Assembly: GCA_905235525.1 (NCBI GenBank) | Contig: CAJOLW010000036.1 | Coordinates: 1-64,000, forward strand | Length of the DNA: 64,000 nucleotides | Direction of reading: 5' to 3' | Origin: an uncultured Bacteroidaceae bacterium | GTDB lineage: Bacteria; Bacteroidota; Bacteroidia; Bacteroidales; Bacteroidaceae | Shown here: positions 1-8,953 of the stretch, piece after piece | Numbering within the stretch: position 1 is the first letter of the stretch | Layout: each line of letters opens with the position of its first letter | The notes under the pieces: generated by a model | The model's input: the letters and a program-made list of their open reading frames with translations, nothing else | Database searches by the model: none | Told to the model about the DNA's origin: nothing | Position numbers and translations under genes: made by a program

Positions 1-25
1 GGTAAGTGAAAAATCTGACATGGCA

Positions 26-60
26 AAGTACCTGAACAACTTTTTGTTGCTCAGGTACTT
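26..60 (-). terminator. Terminator-like hairpin after the polysaccharide operon
   Basis: A 15 bp stem (26-40 with 46-60, one A-C mismatch) surrounds a 5-base loop just after the stop of the last minus-strand gene at 76. The T-rich stretch on the minus strand comes about 15 bases later, so the U-tract is weak. It marks the likely end of the operon. Confidence 0.6.
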
Positions 61-75
61 ATAAAGATAGTTAAA

Positions 76-1068
76 CTAAAGTGCTGCGGAAATTAGGTTC
101 TCATACCCTTCCCATCTGATGTTCGGTTTTATCTTCTCAAATATCCTTCGCCCTTTCTCTGAGTGAATCAGCATTCGGTTTGTTCCTTCTTCATCAAAGT
201 TTCTCGAAAAAGCTTTCACATCATAGCAGTCCCAAATGGTAAAATCAGAAACTCGATAGCGTTTCTTAAAGTGGCAGTTATAGCATGACGGTCTTACATT
301 CATGTCGCTGAAGAATGTCCGCATGAACTTATCCCGTTCTACGCCACTATGATAGTCTTTCTCTTGGTCCTCATTGAATATGGATACTGAAGTGTAATTA
401 TAGGAGAGCCGTTTCTCTCTAAACAGCATTTTCGTAAACTTTCCTCCTATCCGGCTCTGTTGCCAGTTAACATAATCCCTGAACACTCCTGGACTTGGAA
501 TACCATAGCAAACCACATCAACCGTCACCAGTTTCTCATAGTCTTTTCTGAGAAAACACTTCAGACCCTCAATCTGGCAAGGAGTACCACTGAAACAAAC
601 CCATCGGCCTTCTTTTAAGAAATGTTTGACCTCCTTAAAACATTCACCTATATTGCTTTGTACATATTTGCTGTTCCTGAAAAGTCTAAGTTTCTCCCTG
701 TTGTCTACCCATCGATGATGGACTTCTCTCTTCACAATGTCAAGCGTAGCCCCGAACACTATGCCTCCCTGGTCAATTATCCAAGATGCAATAGCTGTAA
801 AACTACCACCAGATGTACTCTCTTTCCTTATTCTGTCGTCTTTAATTTGAACTAAATAACCCCTTTGTCCTTCATTCTCCTCTTCTTTCGGAGAGTTGAA
901 TATCGGGCAGACAGACTCACATGCTCCACAATCTATACATCGCTGTTGGTTAATAACAGGATAGGCAAAGCCTTCTCCATTAAATTTCAACTCGATGGCA
1001 TTTCTTGCACAGATATTTTGGCAAGAATAGCAACCACAGCATTCTTCTTTCTCCAGAATGTTTATCAT
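76..1068 (-). CDS. Coenzyme F420 hydrogenase/dehydrogenase beta-subunit family iron-sulfur protein
   Basis: The 330-residue protein begins with two ferredoxin-type [4Fe-4S] motifs. Cys10, 13, 16 and 20 form the first; Cys44, 47, 50 and 54, followed by Pro, form the second. The rest looks like the F420H2 dehydrogenase beta-subunit C-terminal domain (FSGTPCQIEGLK, VVCYGIPSPGVF, and a late CYNCHFK motif). Members of this family are common in Bacteroidales capsule loci, often next to pyruvyl transferases, where they probably do redox chemistry on a sugar or substituent. The substrate cannot be read from sequence. It is the last gene of the minus-strand operon, 5 bp after the preceding glycosyltransferase, and a hairpin follows. 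Confidence 0.85.
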   Translation of the reverse strand: MINILEKEECCGCYSCQNICARNAIELKFNGEGFAYPVINQQRCIDCGACESVCPIFNSPKEEENEGQRGYLVQIKDDRIRKESTSGGSFTAIASWIIDQGGIVFGATLDIVKREVHHRWVDNREKLRLFRNSKYVQSNIGECFKEVKHFLKEGRWVCFSGTPCQIEGLKCFLRKDYEKLVTVDVVCYGIPSPGVFRDYVNWQQSRIGGKFTKMLFREKRLSYNYTSVSIFNEDQEKDYHSGVERDKFMRTFFSDMNVRPSCYNCHFKKRYRVSDFTIWDCYDVKAFSRNFDEEGTNRMLIHSEKGRRIFEKIKPNIRWEGYENLISAAL

Positions 1069-1073
1069 CGCTA

Positions 1074-1958
1074 TTATTTGTCAAATACGAAAAGATATGC
1101 TTTCCAGGCTTCTTTTCTTTCATCTTTATGCTTCCACCAGAGTCTAAAAAATGATATAGTATCCCTTAGTCCTCGTTTTTTTAGCATAAAGGGGATATAC
1201 AGGATATCGTGTCTATAGAAAGGAAGATGCCTTAGCCCCATTTCCCAATAAAAGCCGTTCCTTTTCTGTACCTGAAGATAAAACTGGAACTCTCGCTCAA
1301 CTGAACGTTTTTTATGTGTAATACTATCTGTATTCTCGGTGAAATAATAAAGTTTATTGGGAATAACCTTATATCTTTCTGCTCTCATCCCAATGAGGAT
1401 AGAATACAGTACATCTATATTAATCCTACAATTTTCATAGCAAATATTGTTTTTTCTAATAAAATCCATCGACACAAGTTTGTTCCATGATTCCAGATTG
1501 TGGAATCTCAGCAGTTGCTCTGTTTTTTTCGAAGAATCTGCCAAATATTTTGATACATTCTTATTTGCAACAAGTTCCCGTGTAACCTCTCCCGTTTCTG
1601 TATCTACACAATGAACACAGAAGCATAGGCAATCAATCTGTTCATCCTTATATTGGTCAAATACATCAAAAGCACCATCTGAAAAAAAGTCATCAGCATC
1701 TACAGAAATAAACCATTCCCCTTTTGCATGTTGTAAACCGATATTTCTGGCATAACCACCTCCCTTATTTTTTTCAAGAAGAACCAGTTCAAGATTCTTA
1801 TGCTGTAGTTTTTTCAGGGCATTCACATTCTCCTCACTACTTCCATCATCCACCACTATTAACTGAATGTCCTCTCGTTCAGGGATGCTCTTCAGCATTC
1901 TTCCCAACAATACTGGCGAGTTGTAATGTGGTATAGATACACTATATGTATAATTCAT
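1074..1958 (-). CDS. Family 2 glycosyltransferase
   Basis: This is a 294-residue GT-A fold inverting glycosyltransferase. It shows the N-terminal SIPHYNS start, the nucleotide-binding VVDDGS motif (residues 35-40) and the metal-binding DAD motif (D87, D89, in SVDADDFF). No membrane segment is evident apart from a hydrophobic, basic C-terminal part, so it probably acts at the cytoplasmic face of the inner membrane, adding a sugar to the lipid-linked repeat unit. It starts 3 bp after the gene above and lies 5 bp before the iron-sulfur gene, so it is translated from the same operon. Sugar specificity is not predictable. Confidence 0.9.
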   Translation of the reverse strand: MNYTYSVSIPHYNSPVLLGRMLKSIPEREDIQLIVVDDGSSEENVNALKKLQHKNLELVLLEKNKGGGYARNIGLQHAKGEWFISVDADDFFSDGAFDVFDQYKDEQIDCLCFCVHCVDTETGEVTRELVANKNVSKYLADSSKKTEQLLRFHNLESWNKLVSMDFIRKNNICYENCRINIDVLYSILIGMRAERYKVIPNKLYYFTENTDSITHKKRSVEREFQFYLQVQKRNGFYWEMGLRHLPFYRHDILYIPFMLKKRGLRDTISFFRLWWKHKDERKEAWKAYLFVFDK

Positions 1959-1961
1959 TTG

Positions 1962-3131
1962 CTAATCTAATTTCATTTTTAGTTGACACAGTTGGCGCTT
2001 TCCATTATAGATTGTATCGACATAGATAGCCTTCCCGTCTGGCGTGAACCTAGGGTGAAGATCACAGCGGTTGTAGTTATGATGTTTTATGTCGTGAAAG
2101 AATTCTGCCAAAAGAATATAGTCCTTTGTTTTCTGATTATAGGCGTGTAGTCTCTGCATCCTGTCCATATCTGGATAACCATCTACAACAATCCAGTCAC
2201 CATGAGGGGTTGGATGGCCGTTCTTTGGGTGCACCTTTGTCAACTCCTCCAGTTTATGGACTTCGCCAGAGATTGTGTCTGCCTGAAACCAACCCGTTTC
2301 GCCATTACAGCCACAATACCCCATAATTGTATGATTATCGAGCCAACAGAAATGACTTTGAAGCGGGTCATCCAGAAGGCATCTCAATTCTTTGAAATCA
2401 TACACCATTAACCGGTCATATTTTTTGCCTCCATATCGGTATCGATGGATAAACATGAATGATTTTCCATCGGGTGCTATCATGATGTGATTAATGCAAT
2501 GACGACCATCCTCATATAGCCTCTCTTTCTTAACTGACAACACGTCTTTAATACTTAGAAGCAGTTGTTTCTCATCTTTATGCAAGTCATACCTCCAGAT
2601 GCCGTCATGCTCATAATCTTTGAACACATTGTCATCCATCTCAGGCAAGCACTGATATGAATAGTCCGGATCAACGCTCCTTAGCCGTTGATAATTGGTT
2701 GTAAGCACATAATCTTTCTGGTATATATCCATCAACGGCATGGGAAGCGTTTTTATAACCTTACTTTGTGATATGGAGTACCACTTGCAAACATACATCC
2801 CGTCTTCAAAGTCATTGCATGATATCGTATCGTCATCTATCCACAACGCCCTTGTTCCCATCTGCCAGTTGAAAGCAGAAGACTCACCCATTTTCTTTTC
2901 GTCACCAGATGCAATGTCTTTCACTATAATAGAGACCCTATTATTCCCCATCACATGGAAAAGAACATTTCCATTCTGCTCTGGGCTCTTGTCATAATAT
3001 CCGAAGAAAGATTCACTCATGGACTTGGAATCTTTCATCTCTATTTCTGAACCATTGTACAACTTAATCTTGTACGGTTTCTGTTTGACTATATAGATAA
3101 GTAAACGAAGAATTTCTTTTATGGAGTTCAT
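1962..3131 (-). CDS. Beta-propeller protein of polysaccharide loci (oligogalacturonate-lyase-like fold)
   Basis: A 389-residue protein without a clear signal peptide. Repeated short strands with Asp-Gly turns (APDGKSFMF, TPDGKAIYV) indicate a beta-propeller. The histidine-rich motifs HCINHIM, HPTPHGDW, HHNYNRCDLHPRF resemble those of oligogalacturonate lyase-like (PL22-type) propellers. Related proteins are found inside Bacteroidales capsule clusters and are often annotated as glycosyltransferases for lack of better knowledge. Here it lies between two GT2 genes, 3 bp from the downstream one. Role in capsule assembly is unknown; catalytic activity is only a possibility based on the conserved His residues. 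Confidence 0.6.
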   Translation of the reverse strand: MNSIKEILRLLIYIVKQKPYKIKLYNGSEIEMKDSKSMSESFFGYYDKSPEQNGNVLFHVMGNNRVSIIVKDIASGDEKKMGESSAFNWQMGTRALWIDDDTISCNDFEDGMYVCKWYSISQSKVIKTLPMPLMDIYQKDYVLTTNYQRLRSVDPDYSYQCLPEMDDNVFKDYEHDGIWRYDLHKDEKQLLLSIKDVLSVKKERLYEDGRHCINHIMIAPDGKSFMFIHRYRYGGKKYDRLMVYDFKELRCLLDDPLQSHFCWLDNHTIMGYCGCNGETGWFQADTISGEVHKLEELTKVHPKNGHPTPHGDWIVVDGYPDMDRMQRLHAYNQKTKDYILLAEFFHDIKHHNYNRCDLHPRFTPDGKAIYVDTIYNGKRQLCQLKMKLD

Positions 3132-3216
3132 GTATAAAAGTCCTATTTACTCGATTTCAAACATTGGTCTCTATTCTCTATACATAAGAAGTGGAATGAA
3201 TGAGACTCAATGCTTT

Positions 3217-4107
3217 CTATCTAATAAGATAATAGCACCATTTCCCAAAAAGCAAGGGCTTGGGGATTCCATATTTAAAAACATGGAAGAAGTATTTTGT
3301 GCCTAACTTTTTTTCACCGTTTGCCAGCAATCCCGCACAAAGTTCTTCGTATTGACACTTCATGATTTCTCTTTTACAACCGGTTGCTTCTATATCATCC
3401 ATCATCTCATTGAGAAAAAAACTACGATACTCAACCGCCTTTTGCGGATTCCTGCTGACCACATTAGGGGTACTATATTTATCAAGGAGAAACTCCTCTG
3501 GGCATGCAACACATATTTTATGTTTCCTAAAGAAACGAATCTCAAATTCCAAATCTTGATGCCTAAAGAAACGCTCATCCCATCCATTGATGTCATCTAT
3601 TGCTTTCCTCCTAAATAACACGGAGGAAGTGTTAAAATGAATCTCTCTCTTTAGTATTTGTAATGCCAGATTCCCCTCAAGTTTTGACTTCCAGACAATA
3701 TCACGTTCTCTTCCATGTATCCGTGTATTGCAATAACAGGCGTCATATTCCGAAGTTTCTTCTAATCGTCTTACTTGCTTTTCTATTTTAGGCACAAATT
3801 CGTCATCGTCATCTAAAAAGTTGACGTATTCGCCCATACTTGCCTTAAATCCTGTATTTCTTGCAGCCGAGCCATTTCTATTCATATCATGAGGGATATA
3901 TTGAATCGCTCCATAACAGATGTATTCTCGCAGAATCTTTTCTGTTTCTTGTTGGGGAGTTGTACCCTTCCCATTATCGTCAACAACAATAATCTCAATT
4001 GGTTTATATGTCTGATTCTGTACACTTTTGATGGCTCTAATTAAATTGTCAGGGCGTGCAAATGTGGTAATGATAACTGACACCATAGGATTGTGTTCTA
4101 ACATCAT
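3217..4107 (-). CDS. Family 2 glycosyltransferase
   Basis: A 296-residue GT2 enzyme with the standard VSVIITTFARPDNLIRAIKSVQNQTY opening region, the VVDDN nucleotide-binding motif and an acidic FLDDDDEF metal motif. Two ATG codons stand side by side (4107 and 4104) and either may start translation. It lies 3 bp after the EpsG-like polymerase gene, so coupling is likely. An 85 bp gap separates it from the next gene, the largest within this half of the operon. It should transfer one sugar to the growing repeat unit; donor and linkage cannot be told. Confidence 0.9.
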   Translation of the reverse strand: MMLEHNPMVSVIITTFARPDNLIRAIKSVQNQTYKPIEIIVVDDNGKGTTPQQETEKILREYICYGAIQYIPHDMNRNGSAARNTGFKASMGEYVNFLDDDDEFVPKIEKQVRRLEETSEYDACYCNTRIHGRERDIVWKSKLEGNLALQILKREIHFNTSSVLFRRKAIDDINGWDERFFRHQDLEFEIRFFRKHKICVACPEEFLLDKYSTPNVVSRNPQKAVEYRSFFLNEMMDDIEATGCKREIMKCQYEELCAGLLANGEKKLGTKYFFHVFKYGIPKPLLFGKWCYYLIR

Positions 4108-4110
4108 ATC

Positions 4111-5307
4111 TCAATCTCCGTCTTTAATATAAATATCATACATCTTGTCTGCAGTTAAGTTTCCCTTATTCCAGACATATAAGTATTTTCTTGAATCATT
4201 CCTAAAAGGAACTAAAAGGGGTTGTGCAATATTTAAAAACATAACGCATGCCATAACGGGTCCCCAAAGAACCCTTTGTTTTTGTTTACGCTTGATGCAC
4301 ATATCCTGTAGAATACGTGCATATACAATTGCCCTAAAAGTATAAAGCAACGTGTCATACCTGTTGAGAAGTTCCATCTGTGTTGTTATAGGTCTAAACA
4401 AAAATGCTATAATAAAAATGTTATAGGCAAAAACATAATGCTTCCCTGCATTGCCACATGCTTTGTAGCCAACAGCTACAACAAACAAGGAACAAACAAA
4501 ATCAACAATTCCAGTAAATGTGTACAGACTTCCGACAGAAGATGCTTTCATAATCCAGTATTCTGTATCTTCCGCATAATTTGAGAATCTGTCAGACATA
4601 GATGCGAACATGTTGAAAAGATCAATATAACCTAATAAACTGCCCACTTGTGCTAAGACAATACTTATAGCCAATCCTATATATACGTACATTGGCTTAA
4701 TTAACAGAGTTTCTTTAAATGTCATCAATAACAATAAAAGAGCAACTGGAATTAAACCAAAGTGCACTGTACAGCCAATAGCAGAGAGAAATAAATAAAA
4801 AAGATAATAATTCTTACCATTCTTTTGCATTATTAGTGACAAACCAATTAGAATCAAGGAAAAACCCACAAACCAACGCATTACATTTTCTGTCTGACTG
4901 AAAGAAAACAAGACCCATAATGGGAGCGCATATTGCATAGTATCCCTATATGATTTAAGGAACTGCAGCGATGAAACAATGAATAAGAAACTCATAAAAA
5001 GTACACATTCTTGCCATGTCCCACCAATTGATGACAGAAATTTACAAAAATAATAAAATCCAACATCCATATTCACATACATGCTGTCATTAGTTTCTCC
5101 TGCTGCAATCCTATTAAAAACTTTCCAGTATGCATTATAGTCAATACCCCTGCCAAATCGAAGTCCTTCATTAAGTGTATATACTAATATAGCAGAGATA
5201 CCAGCGTAAGAGATAATCTTCCATTTTCGGCGAAGCTTTTCGCCAGCTTTAGATAGAAGAAATAGCATTGTAACTAATAAAAAATCATATATTATTACTT
5301 GTTCCAT
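4111..5307 (-). CDS. EpsG-family polysaccharide polymerase (Wzy-like)
   Basis: A 398-residue, strongly hydrophobic protein with roughly ten predicted membrane spans and the EpsG-type signature region NEGLRFGRGIDYNAY followed by a long periplasmic-type loop. EpsG/Wzy-like proteins join lipid-linked repeat units into polymer at the periplasmic face of the inner membrane. The only other integral membrane assembly protein in the cluster is the Wzx flippase at 12132-13475, so this is the best candidate polymerase. It sits 9 bp after one GT2 gene and 3 bp before another. Confidence 0.8.
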   Translation of the reverse strand: MEQVIIYDFLLVTMLFLLSKAGEKLRRKWKIISYAGISAILVYTLNEGLRFGRGIDYNAYWKVFNRIAAGETNDSMYVNMDVGFYYFCKFLSSIGGTWQECVLFMSFLFIVSSLQFLKSYRDTMQYALPLWVLFSFSQTENVMRWFVGFSLILIGLSLIMQKNGKNYYLFYLFLSAIGCTVHFGLIPVALLLLLMTFKETLLIKPMYVYIGLAISIVLAQVGSLLGYIDLFNMFASMSDRFSNYAEDTEYWIMKASSVGSLYTFTGIVDFVCSLFVVAVGYKACGNAGKHYVFAYNIFIIAFLFRPITTQMELLNRYDTLLYTFRAIVYARILQDMCIKRKQKQRVLWGPVMACVMFLNIAQPLLVPFRNDSRKYLYVWNKGNLTADKMYDIYIKDGD

Positions 5308-5316
5308 GCCAAATCT

Positions 5317-6162
5317 TTAATCAATATGTTTCTTTAAATAAAATAGAGAAGGAAACATCATATATATATAGTTCCGTGCAAATCCTAATAAAGCTCTCAT
5401 AATTCCCATATATCTAAGATTAAATCTGAAAGCAATAGATGGTGTATTCCTTGGATCATGCATAATAGACCATCGCTTTGTCAATGAATTCTGCTTTGAG
5501 AAGTAAGGAGGTACAATTTCATCATGTCTATCTGTACTCCCAACATATTTTGATGATAAGAACACCTTCATTCCTGCTTTCTGAGCTCTAAGTCCATAAT
5601 CATAATCACCAAATCCATGTTTGTAGTGAATATCTATGGTTCTCAATATCTCATATACTGTATATGGAATTAAGACAAGATTCCCATTCATCAACTTAAT
5701 CTCCTGATTTTTACCATTAGGAGGTATAACAGTTCTGTTCATTCGCTTACCTCCGTAAGCGGCTTTCCCCTCTTTATCGCAGAAAGCACCACTAATAATG
5801 GCATTACCACCTGCATCATTATAAGATTTGAAGATTGTCACAAGTGCATCATCATATAATTCCGCATCATCATTAAACCACAAATAAAAATCGTATTCCT
5901 TCCCGTTGTCAATAGCCGCCTGCCAGGCTTTACGCATGCCCCCGCTCCAATAAAGTTTGCCATCACCTTGGATGATGTGCACATCAGGGAACTCTTTCAC
6001 TACCGCTTCACTTGTCCCATCTGTACATCCGTCATCGGTCATGTATATATCAAAGTGATAGCCATCGCCCAGATACTTGATGGCGGCATCGAGCGAGGCG
6101 AGTCCTTTCAGTGTAGTCTCACGCCGGTTATAAACCGTTAATATTACTGCGATGTTTGTCAT
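5317..6162 (-). CDS. Family 2 glycosyltransferase (rhamnosyltransferase-like)
   Basis: A 281-residue GT2 enzyme opening with MTNIAVILTVYNRRETT, then MTDDGCTDGT and the LWFNDDAELYDDAL metal-binding region. The IIQGDGKLYWSGGMRKAW stretch is typical of the GT2 subgroup that includes many rhamnosyltransferases. A good -7/-33 promoter pair lies 75-106 bp upstream, so this gene may head a second transcript that continues to position 76. Confidence 0.88.
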   Translation of the reverse strand: MTNIAVILTVYNRRETTLKGLASLDAAIKYLGDGYHFDIYMTDDGCTDGTSEAVVKEFPDVHIIQGDGKLYWSGGMRKAWQAAIDNGKEYDFYLWFNDDAELYDDALVTIFKSYNDAGGNAIISGAFCDKEGKAAYGGKRMNRTVIPPNGKNQEIKLMNGNLVLIPYTVYEILRTIDIHYKHGFGDYDYGLRAQKAGMKVFLSSKYVGSTDRHDEIVPPYFSKQNSLTKRWSIMHDPRNTPSIAFRFNLRYMGIMRALLGFARNYIYMMFPSLFYLKKHID

Positions 6163-6236
6163 GAAAAATCAGTAAATGAAATTCTCTCCTTTTTTCTTAT
6201 TAATTATTTTTGTTGTGCTTTATATGTTAAATGCCG

Positions 6237-6268
6237 CAAAGATAACCATCATATATCAGGTACACAAT
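6237..6268 (-). promoter_or_regulatory. Bacteroidetes-type promoter for the distal polysaccharide genes
   Basis: On the minus strand, TATCTTTG (6237-6244) matches the TAnnTTTG -7 consensus. ATTG lies 20 bases upstream as a -33 element. It fires toward the GT2 gene at 6162, so genes 6162 to 76 can be expressed apart from the invertible promoter at 16.9 kb. Confidence 0.6.
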
Positions 6269-6303
6269 ACGGCCAAAACGACCGCTTTGAATTTTACTTC
6301 ATA

Positions 6304-7812
6304 CTATCTCCCGATGTTCAACTTCAGACATTTGATGGTTTTATCATCATGCTCCTCATTCACGACTGTCACCTTCCCTTCGTTTACCAATTTCTCCAAG
6401 ACTTTACGTGACGATGAGAAATGGAAGCGTTTATGCCCTAAGATTGTGTAGATAAAAAAATCTTGACTGACATAACCATTACCATAACTTTCGGCCCACA
6501 ACTCTGCTGTTTCCAACTCCTGTAAGAATCTTTCTTCTGTAACGTCTCTGAAATATGATAACGGAACATCTATTATTTCCACAGGAGATACCGAGGTTAT
6601 TTCAACTCCTCCGGGATCTCCTTCTGTTGACGCAGGGATAGCAGGTGGTTGATGCACAGATAGTGCAGAAGAATCATTTCCCAACAAGTCTGCCACCCCA
6701 TCTGTTGAAGTACTCTCACCTTTTACCGTTACAAATTCTTCTACGGTATCGTCATCTTTCTTCTCTACATCACTTTCAGCAACAGCCTCGAAAGTCAGGT
6801 TGGTGAAGTCACGAGCATTGAACACATACAGCATGTGCCCAGTGTTGATATAGGTATCTACTATATAATGCCCAAAAGGTTTTCCATCTTGCCTAATCCA
6901 ATCCGACTTACGTACATCATTGGTAAGTAATACAACATCTTGATTGTTTCTATTCATATAAGACAGCAGTTCGTGATAGATATAGAAATCGCCACACGGA
7001 TCTAATCCATCGTTCTCTTTACGCCAGTCTCCACTACCAGGGAAGGTGAAGACATCTTTCTCATTGACATCCGTTTTATGTTCTTTATATTCAGAAAACA
7101 GTTCTTCATACTTCTGTTGCAGAAAAGTTTTCTCCTGAATAGATAGTTCTTTCTGGATCTGGGTTTTACTCAAAGCTGCTAATACAGGGTCATCTAGTTC
7201 GTACACTGCCTGTTTCAGAGAGTTTTCCACCCCTTTTTTAAGACTATCTTGCAACGGTTGGAAAAGGTTGGTAATTTCGTTTACGTATTCCTCGCTACAT
7301 TTATGAGCGTCTATATAATCCTGCAATGTCTTGATATGACCTGTTACATCAGCCATATCATTCGATACAATTTTACGATTAGCCAACTGCTGAAGTTGGT
7401 CAATTGCCGTCTGACTGGATTTCTTCAAGTCTTCAAATATCCGTTTGGCCAGAGGGTCAAGTTCCTTAAGCGTTCTTTGAAAACCCTGTATGAATTTGAT
7501 GCGGTGGTGCATATACTCCACCTGCACTTGTGCTGGAATGATAATACGATAGGCATTCTTTTCAATAAACTTGACAAACTGGTTGCGCTCAGTGAAAGAA
7601 ATCTTATAAAGGTTCAATAGTATGTTTGTATCGATAGCAATAGGCGTACTAGACACATAAAGTTCCTTGTTTGTCTTCTTATGATCCTTGTAGTAGGCAT
7701 AGGCAGACTGTGTACCGCCAATATCACTATAGTGACGATGAAAACAGAAATTCTCACCAACAAGGACATGCTTAGTCCCAGGAGAAGTATTGGTATGTTT
7801 CTTATAATTCAT
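6304..7812 (-). CDS. PIN-like domain protein with C-terminal winged helix
   Basis: A 502-residue protein. Residues about 55-330 look like a PIN-like (DUF4935/PIN_8 type) ribonuclease domain: AIDTNILLNLY with Asp61, VEYMHHR with Glu99, a long helical insertion, then GDFYIYHELL and VVLLTNDVRKSDW, which would supply the remaining acidic metal ligands. A low-complexity acidic linker follows (about 350-420). The last ~80 residues (EERFLQELE to the end) look like a winged-helix domain. Its ATG overlaps the end of the SinR/Cas2-like gene by 11 bp, so the two form one unit. Proteins of this type occur in defence islands. The pair interrupts the polysaccharide genes and is probably not part of sugar synthesis. 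Confidence 0.75.
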   Translation of the reverse strand: MNYKKHTNTSPGTKHVLVGENFCFHRHYSDIGGTQSAYAYYKDHKKTNKELYVSSTPIAIDTNILLNLYKISFTERNQFVKFIEKNAYRIIIPAQVQVEYMHHRIKFIQGFQRTLKELDPLAKRIFEDLKKSSQTAIDQLQQLANRKIVSNDMADVTGHIKTLQDYIDAHKCSEEYVNEITNLFQPLQDSLKKGVENSLKQAVYELDDPVLAALSKTQIQKELSIQEKTFLQQKYEELFSEYKEHKTDVNEKDVFTFPGSGDWRKENDGLDPCGDFYIYHELLSYMNRNNQDVVLLTNDVRKSDWIRQDGKPFGHYIVDTYINTGHMLYVFNARDFTNLTFEAVAESDVEKKDDDTVEEFVTVKGESTSTDGVADLLGNDSSALSVHQPPAIPASTEGDPGGVEITSVSPVEIIDVPLSYFRDVTEERFLQELETAELWAESYGNGYVSQDFFIYTILGHKRFHFSSSRKVLEKLVNEGKVTVVNEEHDDKTIKCLKLNIGR

Positions 7813-8089
7813 TGCGCAAAAAAGATTTTATGTCAGTATTATCTGAAATCATATTGCGCCAGGCTGATGGCGAATTAACCTGTGCCACAAAAATTCTATC
7901 AATATTGTAGGGAGAATTCTTCAATGCGTCACGAATGATAACAGAAGTAGCATCTGTCATCAGGAAAAATGCATGTTCTGTCAACCTCAACTCTCTCCCC
8001 ATTGAGGCCAATAACTCCTGCACTTTGTCATCCACTTCTGATGGATAACCTACTGCATATTCAATAATTATTATATATAATTGATTCAT
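7802..8089 (-). CDS. Small SinR/Cas2-like ferredoxin-fold protein
   Basis: A 95-residue protein with the pattern strand (LYIIIIEY), helix, strand (HAFFLMTD), helix (SVIIRDALK), strand (IDRIFVAQVN) and a late SAWRNM. This resembles the SinR-like/VapD/Cas2-like ferredoxin fold, whose members include RNA-cleaving toxins and Cas2. I see no clear catalytic acidic residue right after the first strand, where Cas2/VapD place one (Glu9 is the nearest). The gene overlaps the PIN-like gene by 11 bp in an ATG-in-stop arrangement, implying translational coupling. The fold assignment rests on pattern only. Confidence 0.55.
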   Translation of the reverse strand: MNQLYIIIIEYAVGYPSEVDDKVQELLASMGRELRLTEHAFFLMTDATSVIIRDALKNSPYNIDRIFVAQVNSPSAWRNMISDNTDIKSFLRNEL

Positions 8090-8394
8090 GGAAAAAAATG
8101 TTATTGAATACCATATCCAAACTCATCTTACACGACCATCATAAAGCGTTTAGTCGTATATCCCCATTCATCAAGAATAGGCTCATTTCTGTAAACTATC
8201 AATTTGACGTTCAATTTACTAGACCACAGCATTCTATATACCACGGTAGATTTAACTTTTTACGCTTTGAATCAAATCTTAGTTTTTATCCAATATCAAA
8301 TCAACAAGACCGAACGTAAGCCACCACATGAACGTAACTCCTATTTTACGGACTGTCCGTTGAAGAGTTTTGCAATAAGTTGTTTGGATTTTTT
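8090..8394 (+). other. 305 bp gap without a supported gene
   Basis: No convincing gene, promoter box or long inverted repeat is visible here. A 34-codon minus-strand reading frame (8128-8232) exists but has no supporting feature. Base composition is AT-rich like the flanking block, which may be acquired DNA. Confidence 0.5.
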
Positions 8395-8943
8395 TTACTT
8401 CTTTTGTTTCTCCAAAGACTTGCTGATCATCTTAAGATAATAGGCAACTTGCTCTTCGGTTGTGTCTGGAGGAGTGGAATAGTTACTCATTATCTGGGAA
8501 AACTTCAACATATAGTGGTTTTTATCGAATTGCCCGCCTTTTATATCCGTGAAGGATATTTCCAACTCCAAATAATCATCCATATGTTTTTCCTTGATTG
8601 TTGACCAATAATCAATATAATAATGGAGTTCGTAACCTGAGGGGAATACATTTACTCCTTCATTGAAAATTGGGAACTTGCTCAAAGGAAATTCAATTTT
8701 CCCGAAGCAATTATAATCATTTAAAAGAGTTAAGTGAACATTCTTTGCACAACCTTCACCCACATTCTTTATGTACAAGCAGAGAACATCATGAGTGGCT
8801 GTGCTTTTCAGATATGGGACAATTTCTGGCTTCAACTTCTGATTTCTCGTTGCTTTACTTTCACGATACATCAAAATGTTGACAATCGTGTAAGCAACAG
8901 TAGCAACTGCCACCACAGCACTAAGAATTATCTCTGCATTCAT
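8395..8943 (-). CDS. Membrane-anchored protein of unknown function
   Basis: A 182-residue protein with one N-terminal membrane segment (about residues 5-25, EIILSAVVAVATVAYTIVN) and a cytoplasmic beta-rich domain (EIVPYLKSTATHDVLCLYIKNVGEGCAKNVHLTL) of the type seen in small single-span proteins of accessory islands. I do not recognise a characterised family. It lies 10 bp after the acyltransferase gene and 305 bp before the SinR-like/PIN pair, so it may belong to either unit. Its lack of glycan-related motifs favours the accessory block. Confidence 0.6.
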   Translation of the reverse strand: MNAEIILSAVVAVATVAYTIVNILMYRESKATRNQKLKPEIVPYLKSTATHDVLCLYIKNVGEGCAKNVHLTLLNDYNCFGKIEFPLSKFPIFNEGVNVFPSGYELHYYIDYWSTIKEKHMDDYLELEISFTDIKGGQFDKNHYMLKFSQIMSNYSTPPDTTEEQVAYYLKMISKSLEKQKK

Positions 8944-8953
8944 AAGTAAGCGG

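Noticed and set aside
8128..8232. 34-codon minus-strand frame in the 8.1-8.4 kb gap
   Set aside because: Too short, no promoter, no similarity that I can recognise.
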